14,000 nt of DNA from Candidatus Aquicultor primus (GCA_001767575.1 MELI01000065.1:4070-18069); one strand, 5' to 3'. Counted from the first letter of the stretch, positions 1 through 6,788 are shown. Notes: generated by a model not told the origin, from the letters alone. Numbers and translations: made by a program.

Positions 1-1
1 G

Positions 2-880
2 CGCGGCATGGCGCCGGGCGAGTTCCAGCTACCCGGAGGAATCGTTATCGGTGACGATGACATCATATACGTCGCCGACAGCTTGAACTACCGTGTGCAG
101 GCATTGAGTAAAGAGGGCGAGCCGCTCTGGCAATACGGGCAACCCCTCCCCCCCGATAAGGCCATCACCTATCAAGGGAAAGACAGGAAGTTCGGTCTGC
201 CGGCGAGCATAACGCTAGACGATAACGGGCACCTCTACGTCGTCGACGGCCTCAGCAGTGAAATCGCGCTCCTGAATACGAAGGGTGAGCGTCTCGATAC
301 CATCGGCGATATCGGCCATGACGACGGCTTCTTCTACTACCCCGCCGGCGTCGCATACGCCGGTTCAGGGAAACTCGTCCTGGCGGACAAGTATAACGAC
401 CGCGTCCAGGTCTTCCAGGTGCCTATAGCGACGTCGCCATCGGTCCGGGTCTTCGCTTGGGCGCCATACCTGCTCGTGCTCTTGATACCGTTGCTACTCT
501 GGCTGCTTACACGCTCGCGCTTACAGGTCATCGCGTCCGAGGATTTCCTCCAGAGAGCGATTGCGGGCGACAGCGGGCAAGGTCTGGCAAGCGCGTTTAA
601 GAGACTTGTCGTTCCGCCACAGACCGTCGAGCGAATGCACGACGTGATACCACAGGCATTGCGTTTGAATGAGCGAGCAATCAGTGAGCGTGAGCTGCAG
701 GCACTTCCGATGCTCTCCGAGCTAACGGGCGAACAAGCGTCCGGGCTGGCGCTCGCACATAGCATCAAGGGTAAACGGCTTCTACTGACCGAGTCGCCTG
801 TACTCAGAAAAGCCGCCGGCGAGTTAGGCATCGCGACTATGAACTATGCCGAGTTTTCGACAGCATACGGGACGAGGTAG
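2..880 (+). CDS. NHL beta-propeller protein with C-terminal membrane segment and PIN-like domain (5' partial)
   Basis: The reading frame is open to the window edge. The first in-frame ATG (position 8) lies inside an NHL repeat (the PGEF..PGGI pattern), so the true start is upstream. Numbering from that ATG, residues 1-140 hold about three NHL blades (IYVADSLNYRVQ, LYVVDG, LVLADKYNDRVQVF), which form a propeller outside the membrane. Residues about 151-170 are a strong hydrophobic segment flanked by Arg. Residues 171-290 would be cytoplasmic and resemble a PIN-like fold: an opening strand VIASEDFLQRAI, and an end with ALAHSIKGKRLLLTESPVLRKAAGELGIATM, matching the PIN pattern of an LLT-acidic motif followed by lr..A..lGi. 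The usual acidic set looks incomplete (LLTES instead of LLTDD), so nuclease activity is doubtful. The blades closely match the protein at 10232-11200, so the two are paralogs. The following lipoprotein gene starts 4 bases after the stop, so they are probably co-transcribed. The propeller call is firm; the PIN-like call is tentative. Confidence 0.85.
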   Translation, partial: RGMAPGEFQLPGGIVIGDDDIIYVADSLNYRVQALSKEGEPLWQYGQPLPPDKAITYQGKDRKFGLPASITLDDNGHLYVVDGLSSEIALLNTKGERLDTIGDIGHDDGFFYYPAGVAYAGSGKLVLADKYNDRVQVFQVPIATSPSVRVFAWAPYLLVLLIPLLLWLLTRSRLQVIASEDFLQRAIAGDSGQGLASAFKRLVVPPQTVERMHDVIPQALRLNERAISERELQALPMLSELTGEQASGLALAHSIKGKRLLLTESPVLRKAAGELGIATMNYAEFSTAYGTR

Positions 881-884
881 GAGG

Positions 885-1451
885 ATGTCTACGAAACGAA
901 CAGCGTCCTTGCTCATATCTATCATAATGCTTCTTCTTGTAGGCGGCACATTCGGCTGCACGGGTTCATCGGACGTTCCGCCACCAAAAATCGCCCTACC
1001 CGATAAGACGAGGAGCATATCGGTCTTTTACGCGACCGGAAACACCCTGGTTGAAGAGCGCCATATTGTCGCCGACGACAAAGAGGTCATTCGGACGACC
1101 CTCAACGAATTGCTCGCTGCTCGACCGAAAGATAATGCCAACATAGCGATTGTGCAGCCTGAGTGCGAGATACTCGCCGTCAAAGTGAACAGCAAAGGGA
1201 TGGCAACCATCGATTTTAGCCGCGAAGTGCTCGATTTCGAAGCCACGAAAAAAGAAAAGGTGCTGGCGTATGCCGCGATTATCGAGACGCTCAAGCAGTT
1301 TGAGAATATAAAATCCGTTAAATTCATGGTCGAGGGGCGAGATAACGGTTCTGTTGCGGGCAATGATATACATGAGTTCTGGGGAGACGTATCGCTTATC
1401 GGTCAACCCTGGGCGATCGAGCGCAAACAAGCACCGGTCACCCAATCGTAA
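885..1451 (+). CDS. GerMN-domain lipoprotein
   Basis: About 188 residues. The N-terminus MSTKRT, a hydrophobic stretch and then FGC at about residue 26 look like a lipoprotein signal peptide with a slightly off-consensus lipobox (T-F-G-C). The mature protein would therefore be tethered outside the membrane by Cys lipidation. From about residue 45 on it matches the GerMN domain of spore-germination and sporulation proteins: IAIVQPECEILAVKVNSKG, then ATIDFSREVLDF, then AAIIETLKQFENIKSVKFMVEG. In that family the domain occurs in Gram-positive surface lipoproteins, some unrelated to spores, and its biochemical role is unclear. ATG 885 is chosen because it gives the signal peptide. An earlier ATG at 846 would add 13 polar residues and has no ribosome site. 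Oddly, AGGAGG (879-884) touches the ATG with no spacer and overlaps the previous gene's stop, which suggests translational coupling. Confidence 0.8.
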   Translation: MSTKRTASLLISIIMLLLVGGTFGCTGSSDVPPPKIALPDKTRSISVFYATGNTLVEERHIVADDKEVIRTTLNELLAARPKDNANIAIVQPECEILAVKVNSKGMATIDFSREVLDFEATKKEKVLAYAAIIETLKQFENIKSVKFMVEGRDNGSVAGNDIHEFWGDVSLIGQPWAIERKQAPVTQS

Positions 1452-1470
1452 GGATATGTTTCGAACCGAC

Positions 1471-1499
1471 TTGAAATAGTAGTTTATGTAATATATAAT
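1471..1499 (+). promoter_or_regulatory. Sigma-70/sigma-A type promoter for the heptaheme cytochrome
   Basis: TTGAAA (1471-1476), a 17-base spacer, then a perfect TATAAT (1494-1499). This is the best housekeeping-type promoter in the window. It lies 258 bases before the cytochrome start codon, giving a predicted transcript start near 1506 and a leader of about 250 nt. Seen directly in sequence; activity is inferred. Confidence 0.6.
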
Positions 1500-1505
1500 A
1501 GTTTT

Positions 1506-1756
1506 AACTACAATGTATCGCTAATTCTGTTCCATAAAGCACATACCGCAATTGTGCGCCGGGAACAGCTAGCTATCGAAAACTTGCTCCGGTGTTTGAG
1601 AATTTAACAGAAATGTTGGGACACTCACTCAACAACCGATGCTTTAACCGTAAGACTCTTCGCAGCCGGCATCACAGCTCATTTCCCAAGCATTGATAAC
1701 CGCATATGTTTGCGCGGACTCTTTAAACTTAGTCCTAAAGAAAGGAGGTGAATATT
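1506..1756 (+). promoter_or_regulatory. Long structured 5' leader of the heptaheme cytochrome gene
   Basis: No gene lies in this stretch, but it holds a run of inverted repeats. CTGTTCC 1527-1533 pairs with GGAACAG 1562-1568 and encloses GCACA 1539-1543 / TGTGC 1553-1557. GGTGTTTGAG 1591-1600 pairs with CTCAACAACC 1628-1637 with a 2x2 internal loop, and encloses AACA-GAAA-TGTT (1606-1617), a GNRA-type tetraloop hairpin. GATGC 1638-1642 pairs with GCATC 1669-1673, CGCA 1701-1704 with TGCG 1711-1714, and GGACT 1716-1720 with AGTCC 1731-1735. The last hairpin ends just before the ribosome site AAGGAGGTG (1742-1750). I could not match it to any riboswitch class I know (cyclic-di-GMP I/II, cobalamin and T-box landmarks are absent). 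A cis-regulatory RNA or an mRNA-stability leader is the likely reading. Confidence 0.45.
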
Positions 1757-3241
1757 ATGAGAAAAGCGATTCTATTCGCGTTCGCCATGCTATTCGTGTT
1801 TGCGATGGCCGGAACCGCCCTCGCCGTTGACCCGGTCACCTTTGACACGGACACCGGTTCGTCTATGTGGACGTACCAGGACAGGGTCGATACTGCTGCC
1901 AAGACCGAGGGTTCATACAAGGCGTTTGATGACCAGACGACCAAGATGTACAGCAACCCACACGGCGGTTACGATACCACGACCAATAAGTGCAAGGTGT
2001 GCCATGCGGTCCACCGCGCGGAAGGTGCCTACTTCATGTTGCGGGCCGATACGCAGGATGATGCCTGTGATTACTGCCACATCGGAGGATCCGCACACTC
2101 GACAAACGTGGTCTACGACCTCAACGCGGCCGGGAAATCGACACCGAACGGCCACACGATTGGCGCGAGCGCAACAATTCCTGACAGCTCAGTAAAGCAA
2201 TGGACAGAGCCGGTTACGCTATCCACGACCGATGCAGACGGCCTCACCGTCAGCGAGACAATCGAAGTCCGGCGCTACAGCGAAGACCGGAACAAGATGT
2301 TCCGCTTCGCACGCCACCACGGCCAGAGTGCAGCGGGAGACGGCAGAAGCGGTTACCTACGAATCGGTCCACTCGCACTCCGCTGTATGAACTGCCACCA
2401 GCCCCATAACGCCGTCAATATGGTATGGCGCCCAACCGCGCTGGAGACAGGGACACAGCTAGCAGGCGGCTACAAGCTGCTGCGCTCGATGCCATCAGCG
2501 TCGATAGAAGGAACAGCGAGTATTTCTGGTACCCTGATCAACTACGATACCGGTATGCAGACCTATAAAGCCTACACCGAGTTCGGAGACGCGGCGCTCG
2601 GCCAGGTCTATGTCAACACCGGTAACGCCGTAAAGGTCCCGGAGACCACGATGACGGCGGCTAACACCGGTCCCGGACACACCATCTACACGGAATATGA
2701 CGGTGTTGAACCTGCTCATCAGCATGGCCCGGATCGCGATCCGCAGACCGTTAATCAGTACGCCCTATCGCCATGGTGCGCCGACTGCCACAACCTCAAT
2801 ATAGGTTACTGGAAGCACCTGGCAACCGAGGAGCTCGGCTTCAAGAGCCACTCCGACAGGACGCACCCGGCGCCTTATACCGGCGCTTATAACGGCCCAG
2901 CTCAGTGCTATAGCTGTCACAGGAACGACTTGCCAACTGTGCCCACAACATCATACTATGATGGCAGCGCCAGCAGAACAGCTTGCGAACGTTGCCACTT
3001 TGGTACCGGGTCCTACAAAGCAGTAAACGACAATATCGACGGAGCCGGAACAAAGTCCGACTTCCCGCATAGCGGTCAGGGCAACACGATCAAGTTGCTC
3101 GGTCCATGGCAGACCCAGGCTGACCCGGCGAAAACCAGTAACATCTGGATGGATACGGTCGGCACAGCTGCCAACGTCACGGAAGACAACCTTGATAGCG
3201 TGTGCTTAAGATGCCACGTTGGTGTCGGAACGAACCACTAA
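1757..3241 (+). CDS. Secreted heptaheme c-type cytochrome (extracellular electron-transfer candidate)
   Basis: 494 residues. Start at ATG 1757, 6 bases behind AAGGAGGTG; the in-frame GTG at 1748 overlaps that ribosome site and is rejected. Residues 1-23 are a classic signal peptide ending ALA|VDP. Seven CXXCH heme sites begin at C79, C104, C210, C341, C384, C410 and C483. Several are followed by a second His (CHAVH, CHQPH), typical of bis-His hemes. There is no membrane anchor after the signal, so the protein is exported free or as a polymer. The N-terminal block (NPHGGY..TTNKC..CHAVH..EGAY..LRA) and later blocks (WC..CHN, FPHS, final C..CH) match the hexaheme protein at 11354-12268. The extra heme here is the CYSCH site at 384, and there are long inserts around 140-200 and 240-335. 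Size, heme density and early His-rich motifs recall subunits of extracellular cytochrome filaments such as OmcS and OmcE; this is analogy, not proof. Closed by a strong terminator at 3262-3296. Confidence 0.9.
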   Translation: MRKAILFAFAMLFVFAMAGTALAVDPVTFDTDTGSSMWTYQDRVDTAAKTEGSYKAFDDQTTKMYSNPHGGYDTTTNKCKVCHAVHRAEGAYFMLRADTQDDACDYCHIGGSAHSTNVVYDLNAAGKSTPNGHTIGASATIPDSSVKQWTEPVTLSTTDADGLTVSETIEVRRYSEDRNKMFRFARHHGQSAAGDGRSGYLRIGPLALRCMNCHQPHNAVNMVWRPTALETGTQLAGGYKLLRSMPSASIEGTASISGTLINYDTGMQTYKAYTEFGDAALGQVYVNTGNAVKVPETTMTAANTGPGHTIYTEYDGVEPAHQHGPDRDPQTVNQYALSPWCADCHNLNIGYWKHLATEELGFKSHSDRTHPAPYTGAYNGPAQCYSCHRNDLPTVPTTSYYDGSASRTACERCHFGTGSYKAVNDNIDGAGTKSDFPHSGQGNTIKLLGPWQTQADPAKTSNIWMDTVGTAANVTEDNLDSVCLRCHVGVGTNH

Positions 3242-3261
3242 GGGTTGTTTCTTAACACAAA

Positions 3262-3296
3262 AGGAGGGGCCAGGTCACTACTGGCCCTTCCTCTTT
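3262..3296 (+). terminator. Rho-independent terminator after the heptaheme cytochrome
   Basis: A 12-bp stem, 3262-3273 with 3281-3292, with one G-U pair, a 7-base loop (GTCACTA), then CTTT. The T tract is short, so some read-through into the downstream anchored-cytochrome operon is possible. That would let the secreted cytochrome be made in excess of the membrane proteins. Confidence 0.75.
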
Positions 3297-3352
3297 ATGT
3301 ACGCGTTTATATGATAATAGATAGAATGCATGCCGATGTACCGGGTAACGAT

Positions 3353-4012
3353 ATGATACAAGAGAGACAGGCCGATCAAAACGAAAACTATATAGTGCCG
3401 GAGAGGCGCGTTTTCCGCGTCCTTCTTCTGCTTGCCGTCGTCTCCTCGCTGCTCCTGGTCGCAATCATCGCGCTTGAGTCCTCGGGAACCTTCCGGGTCG
3501 AGGGCCGGATTGAAAAGCCGCGGACGGCGGTAGACGTGACTACGCCTCGCGAGGTTGTCGAACCGCCGGTCGCACCCATCACCCTGCTGCCCGAATCGAT
3601 CCTGCAGTATGCGACACGGGGCCGGCAGACGACGCCGGGTTCCGAGTTCCCTGCCGCGGAAGCGATTTACGAGATATTGGACGCGAATATCGCACTCGCG
3701 ACACCGGTCAACTCATATGCCAAGGTCATCTACTTCCCGTCCGCGAAGGAAGCCGATGACTACGTCGCCGAGGCGCTCAAAGAGAGATTTCCCAAGAAGA
3801 ACGAGGACATGCTGATAGGCTCGACGGTCGTAAAGACCGGGTACGATAACAGCGAGGGCAGCTATTTTATCGGCTGGAGCCGGGAGGATTTCGCGATTAC
3901 TATCAAGACATCTTTCTTGGACCACATCCCGGTCGACAAGCGCGACACCCTGCAGAAGCACGCGACGCCTCTCGCTAAAGCGATCATCAACGAAGCCAAG
4001 GTGGAGAAATAG
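3353..4012 (+). CDS. Membrane-anchored protein of unknown function in cytochrome operon
   Basis: About 219 residues from ATG 3353. A short charged N-terminus (MIQERQADQNENY...PERRVFR) leads into one membrane segment at about residues 23-43, and the remainder (about 175 residues) faces outside. A Pro-rich stretch (about 60-85) separates the anchor from a soluble domain with YAKVIYFPSAKEADDYVAEALKE, then a beta-rich part around YFIGWSREDFAITIKTS. It has no CXXCH, no Cys pair and no family that I recognise. The start is uncertain: in-frame ATGs at 3311 and 3326 are also possible and none of the three has a good ribosome site. TTG at 3245 is excluded because it precedes the terminator. The stop is immediately followed by the ATG of the dodecaheme cytochrome, so the two are made together. 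A role as partner or assembly factor of the cytochromes is inference from position. Confidence 0.7.
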   Translation: MIQERQADQNENYIVPERRVFRVLLLLAVVSSLLLVAIIALESSGTFRVEGRIEKPRTAVDVTTPREVVEPPVAPITLLPESILQYATRGRQTTPGSEFPAAEAIYEILDANIALATPVNSYAKVIYFPSAKEADDYVAEALKERFPKKNEDMLIGSTVVKTGYDNSEGSYFIGWSREDFAITIKTSFLDHIPVDKRDTLQKHATPLAKAIINEAKVEK

Positions 4013-5026
4013 ATGGATTCACCGGTCAGACCGGACAGAACCGAACAACTCGACCGCACGCTGCAGAGGATCTATTACGGGATACTCAGCCTTATCCTCG
4101 GTTTCTTTGTATACTTCAATATAGTCGCCGCACTAGGCACGATTCCCGCCGTATGCGGCATTTGCCACGCACCTGCGCATACGGCTTTAGAGCAATCGAA
4201 ACACAGCGACGTCGGATGCACATCGTGCCACGCGGGCAATGAGCCCTTCGGCATCGTTTCGCAACGCTTGGCGCTGGCCAGAATGATTCCGGCCAAACTC
4301 AGCGGTTTCTACCGCAAACCTGTGACCACACTCGTTCCTGCAAAAAACTGCCTGGGTTGCCACGAGCCCATCGAATCAAAGGTCATCGAAAGCAAGGGAT
4401 TGCGCGTCAGCCACAAAGAGATTATTTCGGCTGGATACGCGTGCGGCGACTGCCACAGCACGGTAGCTCACGGCAAGAACGCCGTGCGACAGAACTTCGC
4501 CGAGGTCGGTAAGTGCCTTACCTGCCATAACGATACCACAGCATCAAGCGAATGCGCTTCTTGCCACGTCAACGATGCCAAGCGCGACCCGTCGTCTCGC
4601 GTTCTGGGCGCTTGGCAGATATCGCATGGTGAGAATTGGCGCCAGACGCATGGCATGGACAATTTGCAAACCTGCCAAGCGTGTCATAGCAAACTCTATT
4701 GCAGCACCTGCCATAAGACCGAGCTGCCGCACGCGAACTCCTGGATCGTGTCGCACGGCAAAGAGGTAAAGAGCTCGAATGAGGCCGCGGCAGGCTGCAC
4801 GCAGTGTCATAGCGAATCATTGTGCAAAAACTGTCATTCCCTCGAGATGCCGCACCCGCAGAGCTTTCTGGCGCGGCATAGCTCCCTTGTAAAAAAGGAT
4901 GGGGATAAAAACTGCTACCAGTGCCACTTGAAAGAGTCGTGCACCAGGTGCCATAAATACCATGCCCACCCGGGCATACCCGAGGATAAACTGAAGCTCT
5001 TACACAAGGAGGCCGGTCTTGATTGA
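4013..5026 (+). CDS. Membrane-anchored dodecaheme c-type cytochrome, NapC/NirT-like N-terminus
   Basis: 337 residues; ATG directly abuts the previous stop, with GGAG at 4003-4006. One uncleaved membrane helix at residues 20-42 leads straight into the first heme site, as in NapC/NirT/NrfH quinol dehydrogenases: C48 GICH, then S-K-H, then C69 TSCH, then an amphipathic segment LARMIPAKLSG. Twelve CXXCH sites start at C48, 69, 113, 144, 168, 181, 221, 230, 262, 271, 301 and 310. Residues about 200-320 are three tandem repeats, each with two hemes only four residues apart (CQACHSKLYCSTCH, CTQCHSESLCKNCH, CYQCHLKESCTRCH), the first two followed by a ..PH motif. The likely role is taking electrons from membrane quinol and passing them along a heme wire through the wall zone; direction could be reversed. 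It is paralogous to the next gene, whose ribosome site lies within its last codons. The heme count is certain; the quinol role is inferred from the family. Confidence 0.9.
   Translation: MDSPVRPDRTEQLDRTLQRIYYGILSLILGFFVYFNIVAALGTIPAVCGICHAPAHTALEQSKHSDVGCTSCHAGNEPFGIVSQRLALARMIPAKLSGFYRKPVTTLVPAKNCLGCHEPIESKVIESKGLRVSHKEIISAGYACGDCHSTVAHGKNAVRQNFAEVGKCLTCHNDTTASSECASCHVNDAKRDPSSRVLGAWQISHGENWRQTHGMDNLQTCQACHSKLYCSTCHKTELPHANSWIVSHGKEVKSSNEAAAGCTQCHSESLCKNCHSLEMPHPQSFLARHSSLVKKDGDKNCYQCHLKESCTRCHKYHAHPGIPEDKLKLLHKEAGLD
5006..5012 (+). promoter_or_regulatory. Ribosome binding site fixing a TTG start
   Basis: AAGGAGG, 6 bases before TTG 5019 and inside the end of the preceding cytochrome gene. 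It is the reason for choosing this non-ATG start. It supports coupled translation of the two anchored cytochromes, whose coding regions overlap by 8 bases. Confidence 0.8.
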
Positions 5027-6206
5027 CAATATCGACCTCTCGCAGCGCATAAATACTATCCTGGACGATATTAGATACGTCTTCAGTAATCCCACATACG
5101 ATACGAATCTCACGGTGCTCGTCGCAGTGATGCTCTTGGTCGTGCTGGCACTGCTCTTCGCGCTCGGCTATCTCGCGTATTCGTTCGCGACGCGCAAACG
5201 GCTGCGCTTGCGCCTCGAAGTACCGGTGAGCGAGAGCCCGTATGCCGCCTGGGGACAGCGTCTGTTCATCGTCGTCGCCGTCGCTCTCACCGTCGTCGCT
5301 TTGAGTTCATATACGGCCGGGCCGAGTTTTTGCGCCAATTGCCATGCGAAGAGCACAGCGGTAAAAGCGCTGCAAGCCTCGGCGCATAAGGATATAGACT
5401 GTCTAGAATGCCATCAGAGCGCCGGCATTAGCGGAGTGCTGTTGCAGAAAATCGATTATTCGAGGTGGCTATGGGTTTACGCGACAACGAACAAGGTCGA
5501 ACCTGCGACCGCCCCCATCGCTGACGGCGCTTGCCTGCGCTGCCACAGCGACGTTCGCTCAAAAACGGTAAGCCGCTACTCGATAAAAATGCGCCACAGC
5601 GATGTTATTCAAAACGGCGCGCGCTGCGTCGACTGCCATAATTCGGTCGCGCACCCCGGAGCGGTTAAGCCTGTGCGCGAACCGTCGATGAGTAACTGCA
5701 TTAGATGCCATGACGCCAAAAAAGCCTCCGCCGAGTGTGCAACCTGCCATGAGGAGGATGTCGGCACCACGATTCGCGAGCCAAAACGCGACCGGATCAA
5801 AGCGGGCATCTTCGTCAATTGGGACTTCTGCTATCGCTGCCACGAACAAAAACCCTGCACGCAGTGTCATGGGGTACAGATGCCACATCCGCCGGACTGG
5901 GTCGCCAAAGCTAAACATGCCCGTCCAGCGTTCACCAACCGCAAAGTCTGCTGGCGTTGTCATGATATACCGTCTGCCCCACTACAACCGGCCATGCTTC
6001 AAGCCTGCTCATGTCACGGAAGTATGGAATACCACGGTACTCAGGAATTCTGGCGGACGAACCATGGCCCTATCGCGCTCGGCAGAGAGCCCGGTGATGG
6101 TGAAAACGACTACTGCTACGACTGCCACAGCGTGAAGCTGTGCGATTACTGCCATCGTGAAGGCCGATATAAAGCTCGAACCGGGCCGGCGCTCGACATT
6201 GAATAA
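5019..6206 (+). CDS. Membrane-anchored undecaheme c-type cytochrome (11 CXXCH plus one CSCH), NapC/NirT-like
   Basis: 395 residues from TTG 5019, chosen for the perfect ribosome site. There are two membrane segments, about residues 31-56 and 82-99, with a basic stretch (RKRLRLRL) between them. The second runs into the first heme, so the heme part is outside. Eleven CXXCH sites start at C105, 128, 172, 203, 227, 240, 271, 280, 311, 366 and 375. The opening block (C105 ANCH ... S-A-H ... C128 LECH ... LLQKI) parallels the NapC/NirT-like start of the preceding cytochrome, and closely spaced heme pairs recur (CYRCHEQKPCTQCH, CYDCHSVKLCDYCH). Where its paralog has the second heme of the middle pair, this protein reads C330-S-C332-H333, one residue short of CXXCH. 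That site may bind heme through one thioether, or not at all. It is probably a partner in the same electron chain as the dodecaheme protein. Last gene of the operon. Confidence 0.9.
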   Translation: MIDNIDLSQRINTILDDIRYVFSNPTYDTNLTVLVAVMLLVVLALLFALGYLAYSFATRKRLRLRLEVPVSESPYAAWGQRLFIVVAVALTVVALSSYTAGPSFCANCHAKSTAVKALQASAHKDIDCLECHQSAGISGVLLQKIDYSRWLWVYATTNKVEPATAPIADGACLRCHSDVRSKTVSRYSIKMRHSDVIQNGARCVDCHNSVAHPGAVKPVREPSMSNCIRCHDAKKASAECATCHEEDVGTTIREPKRDRIKAGIFVNWDFCYRCHEQKPCTQCHGVQMPHPPDWVAKAKHARPAFTNRKVCWRCHDIPSAPLQPAMLQACSCHGSMEYHGTQEFWRTNHGPIALGREPGDGENDYCYDCHSVKLCDYCHREGRYKARTGPALDIE

Positions 6207-6226
6207 CGGGTTTTTGATTAATGTCG
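6194..6226 (+). terminator. Possible weak hairpin between convergent genes
   Basis: CGACATT (6194-6200) pairs with AATGTCG (6220-6226) across the undecaheme stop codon; a TTTTT lies in the loop rather than after the stem. It sits in the 45-base gap between convergent genes, where a terminator is expected, but the form is not canonical. Confidence 0.25.
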
Positions 6227-6251
6227 GTGGTCGCGAATGGGTGTGAGCGGG

Positions 6252-6788
6252 TTAGAGTGTCGCCTCGCCTGCGCCGATAAGCGCTTGTATCTTCCAGCGA
6301 TTGCCTTCTTTTACGACATTTATGTAAATCTCAGACGCCGCGTCTTTCGAAGGATTTACAACTTCGCTCGTCGATGTAGATATAAAATACGATTTATCGA
6401 CAAACGTATATTTAACGGTAGCCGCGTTTTTAGTGAGCTCAACAACCTCGAACAACTGGTTTTCGTGTCTACGGACCTTGTCCGTCCCCTTCTGGTGAAG
6501 TTTTTCTATCTGGGCTAAATAGGAAGCGGAAAGTTTCTTCGTAAACGCCTTCGAATAGCCGGAAGAGTCACCCTTGAGCCAAATGGCGACACCTTCCGCT
6601 GTCTCGTTGAGTATCGCTCTCCTCACTTTGCCCCGCTCCAGCGGGTCGAGTCCATCGCTCGACGATGCGTCACTATTGACATTCTTGATATCGACTTCGA
6701 TACCGCCCGAGCTACAACCTTGGACAAGAAAGAGTACGACTAGCGATGTTGCGATGAAGAACGTCATTGGTCTTAGCAAACCTCTCAC
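6252..6788 (-). CDS. Small lipoprotein, possibly NTF2/SnoaL-like fold
   Basis: 178 residues from GTG 6788. The N-terminus MRGLLRPMTFFIATSLVVLF ends in LVQGC at residues 21-25, a good lipobox. The mature protein would be lipid-anchored outside the cell membrane, with a flexible acidic/Ser linker (about 26-48). The globular part, about 50-178, runs from GKVRRAILNETAEGVAIWLKG to a final strand pair ending in EGNRWKIQALIG. An alpha-helical start followed by strands and an ending like RWKI is usual in NTF2-like folds; this is only a fold-level guess. The GTG overlaps the TGA of the upstream gene in the coupled GTGA form. ATG 6767 is an alternative, but it would remove the basic n-region of the signal peptide. 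It is the second gene of a two-gene minus-strand unit converging on the cytochrome operon. It has no heme motif, and its link to the cytochromes is by position only. Confidence 0.75.
   Translation of the reverse strand: MRGLLRPMTFFIATSLVVLFLVQGCSSGGIEVDIKNVNSDASSSDGLDPLERGKVRRAILNETAEGVAIWLKGDSSGYSKAFTKKLSASYLAQIEKLHQKGTDKVRRHENQLFEVVELTKNAATVKYTFVDKSYFISTSTSEVVNPSKDAASEIYINVVKEGNRWKIQALIGAGEATL

Noticed and set aside
1506..1740. Known riboswitch (cyclic-di-GMP, cobalamin or T-box) in the heptaheme leader
   Set aside because: The landmark conserved stretches of these classes were looked for and not found; it is reported only as a structured leader.
1748..1756. GTG 1748 as start of the heptaheme cytochrome
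   Set aside because: It lies inside the ribosome site AAGGAGGTG; ATG 1757 has the right spacing and gives a normal signal peptide.
3245..3310. TTG 3245 as start of the anchored unknown protein
   Set aside because: It would place the terminator hairpin (3262-3296) inside the coding region, and the translated residues there look like noise.
5559..5963. 134-codon open frame on the minus strand inside the undecaheme gene
   Set aside because: It is opposite a dense run of CXXCH codons, has no signal, domain or ribosome site, and reflects codon bias of the real gene. The same holds for the minus-strand frames at 337-831, 996-1445 and 9671-10042.
5941..6020. Frameshift or pseudogene at the CSCH site
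   Set aside because: The frame continues normally into two further CXXCH motifs, so the gene is intact; the oddity is one residue in one motif.
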